Of a DNA stretch of 64,000 bases, positions 27,699 to 36,745 are shown piece after piece. Source of the DNA: Rhodopseudomonas palustris (GTDB lineage Bacteria > Pseudomonadota > Alphaproteobacteria > Rhizobiales > Xanthobacteraceae); the NCBI RefSeq assembly GCF_007005445.1, contig NZ_CP041387.1, positions 4,851,501 to 4,915,500 of the forward strand, in the 5' to 3' direction. The notes under the pieces are model-generated. The model searched no databases. It saw only the letters and a list, made by a program, of their open reading frames with translations, and had not been told where the DNA came from. How positions within the stretch are numbered: the stretch's first letter is position 1; every line of letters begins with the position of its first letter. The position numbers and the translations under genes are program-made.

Positions 27699-28580
27699 AT
27701 GCTCAAGCAGGCCGTCTTTCAGTCGAAGTTACTGCCCTATCTGCTGGTGCTTCCGCAGCTCGCGGTGGTGCTGGTGTTCTTCTATTGGCCGGCCGGCCAG
27801 GCGGTGATCCAGTCGTTCCTGATGCAGGACGCGTTCGGGCTGTCGACCGTGTTCGTCTGGTTCGACAATTATCGCGAGTTGCTCGCTGATCCGGACTACT
27901 TCGCCGCCATCCTGCGGACCTTCGCATTCTCCTTCGCGATCGCGCTGTCGTCGCTGTCGCTCGCGCTGCTGCTGGCGGTGATGGCGGATCGGCCGCTGCG
28001 CGGCTCGACGTTCTACCGCACCCTGCTGATCTGGCCCTATGCGGTCGCACCGCCGGTGGTCGGTGTGCTCTGGATCTTCATGCTCAATCCCTCGCTCGGC
28101 GTGATCGCCCACGGCCTGCGCGCGCTCGGGATCGACTGGAATCCGCTGCTCGACGGTCATCAGGCGGCGTTGCTGATCATCCTCGCCGCGGCCTGGAAGC
28201 AGATCTCCTACAACTTCCTGTTCTTTCTCGCCGGCCTGCAGGCGATCCCGGCCAGCGTGATCGAAGCCGCGGCGATCGACGGCGCGAGGCCGATGCGCAG
28301 ATTCTGGACCATCATCTTCCCGCTGTTGTCGCCGACCATCTTCTTCCTGATCGTCGTCAATGTCGTCTACGCCTTCTTCGAAACCTTCGGCATCATCGAC
28401 ACCATGACGCGCGGCGGCCCGGCGAAGGCGACCGAGACGCTGGTCTACAAGGTCTACAGCGACGGCCTGCTCGGCGGCAATCTCGGCAGCTCGGCCGCGC
28501 AGTCGGTGATCCTGATGGGAATCGTTATCGCGCTCACTGCGTTTCAGTTCCGCTTCGTCGAGCGCAAGGTCAACTATTGA
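27699..28580 (+). CDS. ugpA: Glycerol-3-phosphate ABC transporter permease UgpA
   Basis: A 293-residue MalF-type permease with six predicted transmembrane helices and the EAA loop ([24 protein letters not shown] near residues 188-212) that docks on the ATPase. It begins [21 protein letters not shown], as UgpA does. It pairs with UgpE in the inner membrane. It is separated from ugpB by 165 nt holding repeat A, while its stop overlaps the ugpE start by one base. Confidence 0.92.
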   Translation: MLKQAVFQSKLLPYLLVLPQLAVVLVFFYWPAGQAVIQSFLMQDAFGLSTVFVWFDNYRELLADPDYFAAILRTFAFSFAIALSSLSLALLLAVMADRPLRGSTFYRTLLIWPYAVAPPVVGVLWIFMLNPSLGVIAHGLRALGIDWNPLLDGHQAALLIILAAAWKQISYNFLFFLAGLQAIPASVIEAAAIDGARPMRRFWTIIFPLLSPTIFFLIVVNVVYAFFETFGIIDTMTRGGPAKATETLVYKVYSDGLLGGNLGSSAAQSVILMGIVIALTAFQFRFVERKVNY

Positions 28581-29428
28581 TGGTCGAGCACCGCAAGTTC
28601 GGGAATCTGCTGCCGCATCTGGTGCTGTGGGCCGGCGTCCTGATCGTGGCGTTTCCGGTGTATCTGGCCTTCGTGGCATCGACCCAGGACAACGCCTCCA
28701 TCGCCAACGGCCAGATGTCGCTGTTGCCGGGCGGGCATTTCCTCGAGACGTACACCAAAACGTTGTTCGTCGGCACATCGGGCACCACCCGCGAGCCGGT
28801 CGGCACCATGCTGTTCAATTCGATGGTGATGGCGATGACGATCGCGCTCGGAAAGATCGGGATCTCGATCATTTCGGCCTACGCGATCGTGTATTTTCGC
28901 TTCCCGTTCCGGATGACGATCTTCTGGCTGATTTTCATCACCTTGATGCTGCCGGTCGAGGTGCGGATCTATCCGACCTACAAGATCGTCGCCGACCTCA
29001 ACCTGCTCGACAGCTACGCAGGCCTGACGCTGCCGCTGATTGCGTCGGCGACCGCGACATTGCTGTTCCGGCAGTTCTTCATGACGGTGCCGGACGAGCT
29101 TTTGGAGGCGTCGCGGATCGACGGTGCCGGCCCGTTCCGGTTCTTCTGGGACACCCTGCTGCCGTTGTCGCGCACCAACATGGCGGCGCTGTTCGTGATC
29201 CTGTTCATCCTGGGCTGGAATCAGTATCTCTGGCCGCTGCTGATCACCACGCGCGACGACATGCAGACCATCCAGATCGGCATCCGCAAGATGATCGTCA
29301 CCTCCGACGCGCTCACCGAGTGGCCGGTGGTGATGGCCACCGCAGTGCTGGCGATGCTCCCGCCGGTCGCCGTGGTGGTGCTGATGCAGAAGCTGTTCGT
29401 GCGCGGACTGGTGGAGACGGAGAAGTAG
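28580..29428 (+). CDS. ugpE: Glycerol-3-phosphate ABC transporter permease UgpE
   Basis: A 282-residue MalG-type permease with six helices and the EAA loop [46 protein letters not shown] is characteristic of UgpE. The ATG at 28580 overlaps the ugpA stop (TGATG); a TTG one codon earlier is possible. It is followed by ugpC 5 nt later. Confidence 0.92.
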   Translation: MVEHRKFGNLLPHLVLWAGVLIVAFPVYLAFVASTQDNASIANGQMSLLPGGHFLETYTKTLFVGTSGTTREPVGTMLFNSMVMAMTIALGKIGISIISAYAIVYFRFPFRMTIFWLIFITLMLPVEVRIYPTYKIVADLNLLDSYAGLTLPLIASATATLLFRQFFMTVPDELLEASRIDGAGPFRFFWDTLLPLSRTNMAALFVILFILGWNQYLWPLLITTRDDMQTIQIGIRKMIVTSDALTEWPVVMATAVLAMLPPVAVVVLMQKLFVRGLVETEK

Positions 29429-29433
29429 CAACA

Positions 29434-30522
29434 GTGGCCAACGTCGTTCTTCGATCTGTCCGCAAGACCTATCCTGGTGGTTTCGAGGCGATCAAGGGAG
29501 TCGATTTCGAGGTCGGTGACGGCCAGTTCTGCGTCCTGGTCGGGCCCTCCGGCTGCGGCAAGTCCACGCTGCTGCGGATGGTGGCGGGGCTGGAAACGAT
29601 CACCTCCGGCGAGATCGAGATCGGCGGCCGCGTGGTCAACCAAATCGAGCCGGCCGATCGCGACATCGCCATGGTGTTCCAGAATTACGCGCTGTATCCG
29701 CACATGAGCGTCTACGACAATATGGCCTACGGCCTGCGCAATCGTGGCACGGCCAGGGCCGAGATCGAGGCGCGGGTGCAGGAAGCCGCGCGCATTCTCG
29801 AGCTCGGCTCGATGCTGACCCGCAAGCCGCGTCAGCTCTCCGGCGGCCAACGCCAGCGCGTCGCGATGGGCCGTGCGATCGTCCGCCAGCCGAAGGTGTT
29901 TCTGTTCGACGAGCCGCTGTCCAATCTCGATGCCAAGCTGCGGGTGGCGATGCGGGTCGAGATCCGTAAGCTGCAGCGCCGGCTCGCCACCACCGCGATC
30001 TACGTCACCCACGATCAGCTCGAGGCGATGACGCTGGCCGATGTGCTGGTGGTGATGAACGCCGGGGAGGTTGAACAGATCGGTTCGCCCCTCGATGTCT
30101 ACGCTCGGCCGGCGACCACCTTCGTCGCATCGTTCATCGGTGCGCCTCCGATGAACCTGATGCCGCTCGCGGACGATCTGCGGGCGCAGCTCGGCAGCGC
30201 GCCGCCGGAGGCCGGCATTCTCGGCGTTCGCCCCGAAGACCTGACGATCGTCTCGGGGACGGCGGGCAGTGGCGCTCTGGCGCTCGACGTCACGGTCGAG
30301 GCGATCGAGCGGGTCGGGCCCGAGACGTTCGTCTATGGGGCCCGGGGCGATCACCTGAACGAGCCGGTGGTGGTCGGCAGCCCGGAAGCGGCCGGCGCGG
30401 ACCTCATCGTCCGCATCCCCGGGCAGGCGGCGCCGGGCATCGGGGAGCGCATTACGGTTACGGCGCCGCCGCCGAGCCTGCATCTGTTTTCCGCCGACGG
30501 CCGCCGCCGGATTGTCCGATAG
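29434..30522 (+). CDS. ugpC: Glycerol-3-phosphate ABC transporter ATP-binding protein UgpC
   Basis: A 362-residue MalK-type ATPase. Walker A is GPSGCGKST, signature [15 protein letters not shown], Walker [13 protein letters not shown] and switch VTHDQLEAM. The C-terminal TOBE-like regulatory domain begins near residue 235. It energises UgpAE. The start is the GTG at 29434, 5 nt after the ugpE stop; the frame is open upstream but without homology. No ugpQ follows. Confidence 0.93.
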   Translation: MANVVLRSVRKTYPGGFEAIKGVDFEVGDGQFCVLVGPSGCGKSTLLRMVAGLETITSGEIEIGGRVVNQIEPADRDIAMVFQNYALYPHMSVYDNMAYGLRNRGTARAEIEARVQEAARILELGSMLTRKPRQLSGGQRQRVAMGRAIVRQPKVFLFDEPLSNLDAKLRVAMRVEIRKLQRRLATTAIYVTHDQLEAMTLADVLVVMNAGEVEQIGSPLDVYARPATTFVASFIGAPPMNLMPLADDLRAQLGSAPPEAGILGVRPEDLTIVSGTAGSGALALDVTVEAIERVGPETFVYGARGDHLNEPVVVGSPEAAGADLIVRIPGQAAPGIGERITVTAPPPSLHLFSADGRRRIVR

Positions 30523-30562
30523 GCCCCTAAGTCTCTGGCGTAATTCGCTGTTCCGACCTTCT

Positions 30563-30673
30563 TGCAGAGCCGTTCTGCACTGCCCATATTCGAATGGACC
30601 GGCCGGCAAGGTGCCGAACGGTCGATGGGGTGCCGCAAGGACCCCCTCAAAGTCGCTTCGAGAGGACTTTGTG
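30563..30673 (+). ncRNA. ROSE-type RNA thermometer in the hsp20 5'UTR
   Basis: Four successive hairpins precede the start: TGCAGA/TCTGCA (30563-30579), GACCG...CGGTC with inner CGGC/GCCG (30597-30623), GGGGT/ACCCC (30627-30645) and AAAGTC-G-CT/AGGACTTT (30649-30670). The last places the Shine-Dalgarno AGGA (30663-30666) opposite UCGCU with an unpaired G, the U(U/C)GCU signature of ROSE elements known from Bradyrhizobium heat-shock genes. Heat would melt this stem and free the ribosome site. Confidence 0.82.
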
Positions 30674-31099
30674 ATGTCTCGTGTTCCTTCGTTATCAAGT
30701 CCCTTCCTGCTGGGATTCGACGAGATCGAGCGTGCGCTCGACCGAGTCGTGAAAGGCGCCGACGGGTATCCCCCGTACAACATCGAGCGGTGCGAACGCT
30801 GCGACGGTGACCCCGAAAAGCTGCGTATCACGCTGGCGGTGGCCGGATTCACCCGCGATCAACTCGACGTCACGGTTGAGGAAAATCAACTGGTGATCCG
30901 CGGGCGGCAGCAGGATGACAAGGCCCGGCAATACATCCACCGTGGCATCGCCGCGCGTCACTTCCAGCGCACCTTCGTGCTGGCCGACGGGATGCAGGTG
31001 TTGGGAGCGGACATGAAGAACGGGCTTCTGTCGATTGACCTGATCCGGCCGGAGCCGGAGCGGGTCGTTAAGACAATCGCCATCACCGAACACGAATAA
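30674..31099 (+). CDS. Hsp20/alpha-crystallin small heat-shock protein
   Basis: A 141-residue IbpA-like holdase. The alpha-crystallin domain spans about residues 30-125 (LRITLAVAGFTRDQLDVTVEENQLVIRG, then a beta-sheet ending NGLLSIDLIRPEPE), and the C-terminal I-x-I/V anchor is IAITEH-like. A Cys-x-x-Cys-containing stretch (ERCERCDGD) precedes the domain. It binds unfolding proteins without ATP. The ATG at 30674 has AGGA 7 nt upstream inside the thermometer hairpin. A DUF1150 gene follows 49 nt later, the usual partner in this group. Confidence 0.93.
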   Translation: MSRVPSLSSPFLLGFDEIERALDRVVKGADGYPPYNIERCERCDGDPEKLRITLAVAGFTRDQLDVTVEENQLVIRGRQQDDKARQYIHRGIAARHFQRTFVLADGMQVLGADMKNGLLSIDLIRPEPERVVKTIAITEHE

Positions 31100-31148
31100 T
31101 GGAACGAGTGGCGGACTCGACCGCTTAAGTCTTAGAGGAGTCGAGACC

Positions 31149-31415
31149 ATGACTGAATCTGGTACTACGCATGGAAATGTGGGCGTCACGCCGGAGGCGC
31201 TGGCGCATCTTGGCGAAGGTCATATCGCCTATGTGAAGCAGATCCGCTCCGAAGACGTGCCCGGTCTGTTTCCGCAGGCCCCCGAAATCGCGCCCGGCCT
31301 CAAGCTGTTCGCGCTGCATTCGGCAGACGGCACGCCGATCATGCTGACCGACAGCAGGGAAGCGGCGATCGCGAATGCCTGGAGCCAGGAGTTGCAGGCC
31401 GTCAGCGTTCACTGA
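31149..31415 (+). CDS. DUF1150 family protein
   Basis: An 88-residue protein recognised as DUF1150: GVTPEALAHLGEGHIAYVKQIRSEDV and LFALHSADGTPIMLTDSREAAIANAW. It has no transmembrane helix or known active site. AGAGGAG lies just upstream (near 31134). It follows hsp20 closely and is likely co-transcribed and thus heat-induced. Function unknown; the constant neighbour suggests a role linked to the small heat-shock protein. Confidence 0.85.
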   Translation: MTESGTTHGNVGVTPEALAHLGEGHIAYVKQIRSEDVPGLFPQAPEIAPGLKLFALHSADGTPIMLTDSREAAIANAWSQELQAVSVH

Positions 31416-31671
31416 ACGCTGATTGCACGGATGGTTACGCGACGCGGGGTGTCCGGTGACGGCGCTCCGCGCCCGCTGGCTACCGATGAGCGGCATTTTG
31501 CGCGAGGGCTCTTCATCAGCAAGCAACCGGATGCGTTGCGGCGCCGATCTCACCTAGCCAATAGCCTCGGCTATTCTGATCGACGACCTCCGCCGCTCGA
31601 CGAGATCGTACGGACCAAGCCAGCTCGATCACAACAGATCGACCACGAGGCGCGATGCCGTCGTCGGTTGC

Positions 31672-32133
31672 TCAAGCCGCCGTCGCGGGCGGCAATGCGA
31701 GAACCGAATAGATCGCTTGGGAGTCGCGTGAGGCGCGAAGTTTTTTGGCGACGTCCTGATCGCGCAGCAGCCGGGCTATCCGCGCCAGCGCCTTGAGGTG
31801 ATCGGCGCCCGCCCCTTCCGGCGCCAGCAGCAGGAAAACCAAATCGACCGGCTGACCGTCCATCGCTTCGAAATCGATCGGCCGCTCCAGTCGCGCGAAC
31901 AGCCCGAACAGCTTCTCGAGCTTCGGCAGCTTGCCGTGCGGAATCGCGACGCCGTAGCCGACCGCGGTGGTCCCGAGCTTCTCGCGCTGCAACAGAACTT
32001 CGAAAATCGTGCGCTCGTTCTGGCCGGTCAATTCACTGGCGCGGGCCGCGAGTTCCTGCAGCGCCTGCTTCTTGCTGATCACCTTCAGCGCCGGGATGAC
32101 GGCCTCGGGCGCGACAAGATCCGTAATCGTCAT
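31672..32133 (-). CDS. ptsN: Nitrogen-PTS EIIA protein PtsN
   Basis: A 153-residue EIIA-Ntr domain. The phosphorylated His is in GVAIPHGKLPKLEK near residue 66. It receives phosphate from PtsP-Npr and regulates potassium, nitrogen and carbon functions rather than sugar uptake. The ATG at 32133 starts MTITDLVAPEAVIPAL; the upstream open frame is unconserved. It is the last gene of the lptC-lptA-lptB-rpoN-hpf-ptsN series, 272 nt past hpf with a large inverted repeat between. Confidence 0.94.
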   Translation of the reverse strand: MTITDLVAPEAVIPALKVISKKQALQELAARASELTGQNERTIFEVLLQREKLGTTAVGYGVAIPHGKLPKLEKLFGLFARLERPIDFEAMDGQPVDLVFLLLAPEGAGADHLKALARIARLLRDQDVAKKLRASRDSQAIYSVLALPPATAA

Positions 32134-32360
32134 CAGGCGTTCCGAGGATGTTGCTGCGGTCCGGGGTGAAATAGGACGGCGGTGGGTTGCGTCAAGCGTT
32201 CGATCCGAGAGGCTTCGCACGATCCCCTGATCGCAACCGAAAACGCTCCGGAAATCATGATCCTAACTTAAGTCTAGCATTCCTGACGGCGGCCGTAAAA
32301 TGGCGCCGTCGGCCCGCCGAAAAGCGGCGGACCATAGGCAGAGCGTTGGACGAGCGTCAA

Positions 32361-32399
32361 TGCCTCGCGGCAAACCGCCTGTGCGGTTCCCGCGAGGCA
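32361..32399. repeat. Large inverted repeat between hpf and ptsN
   Basis: TGCCTCGCGG (32361-32370) and CCGCGAGGCA (32390-32399) enclose a nested AACCGC-ctgt-GCGGTT, a near-continuous 16-bp hairpin. No T-run follows on either strand, so it is not a standard intrinsic terminator. It starts 7 nt past the hpf stop and may mark the 3' end of hpf mRNA. Confidence 0.7.
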
Positions 32400-32405
32400 T
32401 CGCGA

Positions 32406-33014
32406 TCAGCTCGCGGCGCCGTTCGGCACCGGCGGATCGATCCAGCCGATATTGCCGTCGGCACGACGATAGATGATGTTCACGCGGCCCGAGCCGCCGT
32501 GCAGGAACACCACCACCGGCGCGCCGGTGAGGTCGAGCTCGACCACCGCCTCGCTCACCGAGAGCCGCTTCATCGCGGTGGTGGCCTCGGCGATGATCAC
32601 CGGGTTGTAAGCGTCTTCCTGATGTTCCTCGTCGCCGGGCGCCTCGATCACGTAGCTCGGCACGTCCACCGGCGTGCTGAGTTCGGCCAGAGCGTTGGCT
32701 TCGGCATGGGCCTTCCGCGCCGAACGATCCTTCAGCCGGCTCTTGTAGCGGCGCAGCCGCTTTTCGATCTGCACCAGCGCCTGATCGGCGCTCGCATAAG
32801 CGTCCGCCGCGTTGGCCTCGGCTTCCAGGGTGATGCCGGAATCAAGGTGCAGCGCACAATCGGTACGGAAGCCGAAACCGTCCTTGCTGAGCGTGAAGTG
32901 TCCCGAATAGTTGCCATCGAAATACTTGCGCAACACCTCCTCGGTGCGTTCGCTCACGCGGCCGCGCAGCGCTTCGCCGATGCTGATGCTCTTGCCGGAT
33001 ATCCGGATGGTCAT
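32406..33014 (-). CDS. hpf: Ribosome hibernation promoting factor, long form
   Basis: A 202-residue long HPF. The N-terminal RaiA domain (MTIRISGKSISIGEALRGRV to about residue 100) binds the 30S A/P region; the C-terminal domain (about 145-195, with VVVFLHGGSGRVNIIYRRADGNIGWI) mediates 100S dimer formation. A charged linker lies between. Such factors store idle ribosomes in starvation. It is 56 nt downstream of rpoN on the same strand. Confidence 0.95.
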   Translation of the reverse strand: MTIRISGKSISIGEALRGRVSERTEEVLRKYFDGNYSGHFTLSKDGFGFRTDCALHLDSGITLEAEANAADAYASADQALVQIEKRLRRYKSRLKDRSARKAHAEANALAELSTPVDVPSYVIEAPGDEEHQEDAYNPVIIAEATTAMKRLSVSEAVVELDLTGAPVVVFLHGGSGRVNIIYRRADGNIGWIDPPVPNGAAS

Positions 33015-33070
33015 GGCAGTCCTCGATTCGTCTTAGGGGAGGTGACACTAGTCAGAGCAGGGCCGCGCAA

Positions 33071-34714
33071 TCAAGCTGGGGCGGTGTCGCGGGACCGGCT
33101 CGCGGCCGCCGACTGCGTACCGAGCATGTTCTGTTTGTCCCGGCGGCGCTGCACTGAAGAGGGGATACGCATCGCTTCGCGATACTTCGCGACGGTGCGA
33201 CGCGCGATGTCGATGCCGGCTTCGCGCAGCCGGTCGACGATCGTATCATCCGACAGGATCGCCGACGGCTCCTCGCTGTCGATCAACTGGCGGATCTGGT
33301 GCCGCACGGCTTCGGCCGAGTGCGCTTCGCCGCCGTCGGCGGAAGCGATCGACGCGGTGAAGAAATACTTAAGTTCGAAAGTGCCGCGGTTGGTCGCCAT
33401 GTATTTGTTGGCGGTGACGCGCGACACCGTCGATTCGTGCATCTGGATCGCGTCGGCCACGGCTTTCAGATTCAGCGGCCGCAGATGTTTGACGCCGTGG
33501 GTGAAGAAGCCGTCCTGCTGGCGCACGATCTCGGTGGCGACCTTGAGAATGGTGCGGGCGCGCTGATCAAGCGCGCGCACCAGCCAGGTGGCGTTCTGCA
33601 GACAGTCGGAGAAGTACGATTTGTCGCCGTCCTTGCGGATCGTCTTCGACAGCTCCGAATAATACGACTGGTTGACGAGTACCTTCGGCAACGTGTCGCT
33701 GTTGAGTTCGACCAGCCAGCCGCCGTCGGGGCCGGGGCGGACGAATACGTCGGGCACGATGGTCTGCACCCGCGACGAGCCGAATTTCAGTCCGGGCTTC
33801 GGATCGAGGTGGCGGATTTCGCCGATCATGTCGACGAGATCCTCGTCGTCGACGCCGCAGATCTTGCGCAAGCTGGCGACGTCGCGCTTGGCCAATAGAT
33901 CGAGATGTTCGACCAGCGCCTGCATCGCCGGATCGTAGCGGTCGCGCTCGCGGAGTTGGATGGCGAGGCATTCGCTCAGGTTGCGCGCGCAGATGCCGGG
34001 CGGATCGAAAGTCTGCAGCACGTGCACGACAGCTTCGACTTCGGCCGAACTGGCGCCGAGCCGTTCGGCGGCGTCGCCCAGATCGGGCGGCAAGTAGCCG
34101 GCGTCGTCGACCAGATCGATCAGGTATTGCCCGATCAGGCGCTGCGACGGTGTCGTCACCGCGACGGCGAGCTGTTCGGCGAGATGATCGGCGAGCGAAG
34201 TCTCTGCGGCCACGAAGGCTTCGAGATTGTAGCCCTCGTCCGATGAGGCCCCGCCGCCCCATTCCGTATAGGAGGCCGGCGCGCTGTCCTGTGCGGCACG
34301 GGCTGCGGCTTCGGCGGGCTCTTCGGGGAATACGTTTTCCATGCCGGTATCGAGCGTCTGCTCGATATCGCTGCGGCTGCCGAGATCCCGGTGCATCCAC
34401 TCTTCGGTGCCGGGCTCGAAGGCGCTTGCGCTTCCCGCCTCGACGAAGTCGGAGCTTTCACCACCGGCGTCGTCACCGCCGCTCTGGCTGAAATCGTTAC
34501 CGCTCTCGCTGCCGTCCACCGCGGTCTCACCGGCCACCGGCGGCTCGCCATTGTCGCTGGCGCGATCGAGAAGCGGGTTCTTTTCGAGTTCGTCTTCGAC
34601 GAATGCCGCGAGGTCGAGATTCGACAACTGAAGCAGCTTGATCGCCTGCATCAGTTGCGGGGTCATCACCAGAGACTGTGTCTGGCGGAATTCGAGTCGT
34701 TGCGACAGCGCCAT
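33071..34714 (-). CDS. rpoN: RNA polymerase sigma-54 factor
   Basis: A 547-residue sigma-54. Region I is MALSQRLEFRQTQSLVMTPQLMQAIKLLQ (activator interaction), region II is acidic (about 50-160), and the C-terminal region carries the helix-turn-helix and the RpoN box ARRTVAKYREAM. It directs nitrogen-fixation, assimilation and other enhancer-dependent promoters. The ATG at 34714 starts the conserved N-terminus; a TTG at 34723 is a less likely alternative. It sits between lptB and hpf as in most proteobacteria. Confidence 0.97.
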   Translation of the reverse strand: MALSQRLEFRQTQSLVMTPQLMQAIKLLQLSNLDLAAFVEDELEKNPLLDRASDNGEPPVAGETAVDGSESGNDFSQSGGDDAGGESSDFVEAGSASAFEPGTEEWMHRDLGSRSDIEQTLDTGMENVFPEEPAEAAARAAQDSAPASYTEWGGGASSDEGYNLEAFVAAETSLADHLAEQLAVAVTTPSQRLIGQYLIDLVDDAGYLPPDLGDAAERLGASSAEVEAVVHVLQTFDPPGICARNLSECLAIQLRERDRYDPAMQALVEHLDLLAKRDVASLRKICGVDDEDLVDMIGEIRHLDPKPGLKFGSSRVQTIVPDVFVRPGPDGGWLVELNSDTLPKVLVNQSYYSELSKTIRKDGDKSYFSDCLQNATWLVRALDQRARTILKVATEIVRQQDGFFTHGVKHLRPLNLKAVADAIQMHESTVSRVTANKYMATNRGTFELKYFFTASIASADGGEAHSAEAVRHQIRQLIDSEEPSAILSDDTIVDRLREAGIDIARRTVAKYREAMRIPSSVQRRRDKQNMLGTQSAAASRSRDTAPA

Positions 34715-34916
34715 GGTGGCCAAAACGGTAGTTGGTCCGTTTCTTGCTTACGCCTTTCCGGTGCGGTTGTACACGCCTTGACGAATGGGAAATTTGGAGT
34801 AGAGGCGGCGGCGCTTCGGCGGCGGCCAGGTCCGGTATCTTGGTAGTACGATCACGAGGTCGGATCGGTCCGGACCCGGAGATCATGGACTCCCTCGGTG
34901 CAAACCGCAACCGGCT

Positions 34917-35891
34917 TCACAGCCGGAACTCTTCGCCGAGGTAAAGACGCCTGACGTCCGGGTCGTTGACGATGTCTTCCGGCGTCCCCTCGGTCAGGAT
35001 CTCGCCCGCATAGACAATGTAAGCACGGTCGGTAAGGCCGAGCGTTTCGCGGACGTTGTGATCGGTGATCAGAACGCCGATGCCGCGATTGGTGAGATGT
35101 CGCACCAGATCCTGGATGTCGCCGACCGCGATCGGATCGATGCCGGCGAACGGCTCGTCGAGCAGCATGTAGTTCGGTCGGCTCGCGAGCGCGCGGGCGA
35201 TTTCGACGCGGCGGCGCTCGCCGCCGGACAGCGCGATCGACGGCGATTTGCGCAACCGCTCGATGTTGAATTCCTGCAGCAGATTGTCGAGCTGGGACTC
35301 GCGCTTGCGCTTGTCCGGTTCGACCGATTCCAGCACCGCACGGATGTTCTGTTCGACCGTGAGGCCGCGGAAGATCGAGGCTTCCTGCGGCAGGTAACCG
35401 ATCCCGAGACGGGCGCGCTGATACATCGGTAGCTTGGTGACGTCGTGGCCGTCGAGTTCGATCGCGCCGTTGTCGGCCTTGATCAGTCCGGTGATCATGT
35501 AGAACACCGTGGTTTTGCCGGCGCCGTTCGGGCCGAGCAGGCCGACCGCTTCGCCGCGGCGGACATAGATGCTGACACCGCGCACGATCTTGCGGGTGCC
35601 GAAGCTCTTCTCGACACTGTGAACTGCCAGATAGCCGGATGGTGTCGGTGTCGCGGCCCGGGGTGCGCTCGCCTGTCGGGTCGGGGCCGTGGTCTGACGT
35701 GGAGCGGCGGCCGTCGGCGTTCTCTGCTGAGCCGCATACGCATCGCTGCGCGCGACCGGCGGGGCGTCGCGGACCGGCGCGGTCAGCAGATCGCCGACCT
35801 CGTCGCCGAGTCCGGTGATATCGGTTCGTGCGCCTGCAAACCCGGAAGCCTTCGGGCCGCGCCGACGGAACATGCCGCGAAGATCCACCAT
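34917..35891 (-). CDS. lptB: LPS export ABC transporter ATPase LptB with N-terminal extension
   Basis: A 324-residue LptB, about 85 residues longer at the N-terminus than E. coli LptB. The extension is rich in Ala, Pro, Thr and Arg and begins MVDLRGMFRRRGPK. The ATPase core starts near residue 86 (YLAVHSVEKSFGTRKIV) with Walker A GPNGAGKTT, signature LSGGERRRVEIARAL and Walker B MLLDEPFAGID. It powers LptFG extraction of LPS from the inner membrane. It follows lptA by 180 nt. Confidence 0.94.
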   Translation of the reverse strand: MVDLRGMFRRRGPKASGFAGARTDITGLGDEVGDLLTAPVRDAPPVARSDAYAAQQRTPTAAAPRQTTAPTRQASAPRAATPTPSGYLAVHSVEKSFGTRKIVRGVSIYVRRGEAVGLLGPNGAGKTTVFYMITGLIKADNGAIELDGHDVTKLPMYQRARLGIGYLPQEASIFRGLTVEQNIRAVLESVEPDKRKRESQLDNLLQEFNIERLRKSPSIALSGGERRRVEIARALASRPNYMLLDEPFAGIDPIAVGDIQDLVRHLTNRGIGVLITDHNVRETLGLTDRAYIVYAGEILTEGTPEDIVNDPDVRRLYLGEEFRL

Positions 35892-36071
35892 GCCGCTATC
35901 GAACCTGCCCAGTGACGCACCATGCCACCGTCATACGGGTGGCGCCGCAGCCGGTGCCGCGTGCCGGCACCACGGCGTTGTGGCGTTGCGACAGGGGCAA
36001 GGCTTCCCAATCGCTGTTACAGGCCTGCGGCATCCGGTTCAACATCGGTGCCCGCCGATCGTCGCGCCGGG

Positions 36072-36737
36072 TCACTTCGGCTTGCCCGAACCGGTCGGCG
36101 GCCCGAGTGGAAGCGGGCCGCCGCCATTTGTCCCCGACGATTGAAACAGGCCCTGGACCCGACCGCTGTCGGATTCCACCCGCGACACGCCGGTGGTCAT
36201 GTCGACCATCAGCCGATCGCCGCGCACCACGTTGCGGGCCTGGGTCAGCACCACATTGCCGGTCATCGTCACGAGGTTGGTCTTGGTCTCGAACACCGCC
36301 TTGTCGCCGGTGACGACCTGGTCTTTCTGGGTGACGACAACATGGCCCTTGGCCTCGAGCCGCCGGATCGACGAGGCGCCGTCCGGCCCCGGCGCGGCCG
36401 CTGCCATCGGCTTGCCTTTGGCTCCCTTGGCCGGCGCCTGATCCTGATCGTAGAACACCACCAGGGTCTGCGAAGTCATCGTGGTGTCGCCCTGCACCAC
36501 TTTGACGTTGCCGGAGAAGGTCGCTTCCTTCTTCTTGTCGCGCACTTCCAGCGTGTCGGATTCGATCTGGATCGGCTTGTCGCGGTTCTGCGAGAAGCCC
36601 TGCATCGCATTCGGCACGCCCTGCACGGCGCTCTGCGCCGCCGCCGGTTGCGGCCCCAGGGCCGACACGGCGATCATCGCGGCGCAAACCGCGGCGAGCG
36701 TGCCGCGGCGCGAACGGGGAAGGGCGGCAATTCTCAT
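36072..36737 (-). CDS. lptA: Lipopolysaccharide transport periplasmic protein LptA
   Basis: A 221-residue OstA-family protein. The signal peptide ends near residue 33 (ALGPQPAAAQ). The beta-jellyroll (IQIESDTLEVRDKKKEATFSGNVKVVQGDT and VVTGDKAVFETKTNLVTMTGNVVLTQ) forms the periplasmic LPS bridge. The C-terminus is Gly/Pro-rich. The ATG at 36737 has GAGGTGA upstream; it is preceded by and slightly separate from lptC (9 nt). A Lys/Gly/Ala-rich insertion (about residues 103-118) splits the fold. Confidence 0.9.
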   Translation of the reverse strand: MRIAALPRSRRGTLAAVCAAMIAVSALGPQPAAAQSAVQGVPNAMQGFSQNRDKPIQIESDTLEVRDKKKEATFSGNVKVVQGDTTMTSQTLVVFYDQDQAPAKGAKGKPMAAAAPGPDGASSIRRLEAKGHVVVTQKDQVVTGDKAVFETKTNLVTMTGNVVLTQARNVVRGDRLMVDMTTGVSRVESDSGRVQGLFQSSGTNGGGPLPLGPPTGSGKPK

Positions 36738-36745
36738 TGTCGGGC

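Noticed and set aside
31431..31796. A 121-codon plus-strand open frame between DUF1150 and ptsN
   Set aside because: Arg/Pro-rich, overlaps ptsN antisense and shows no conserved pattern.
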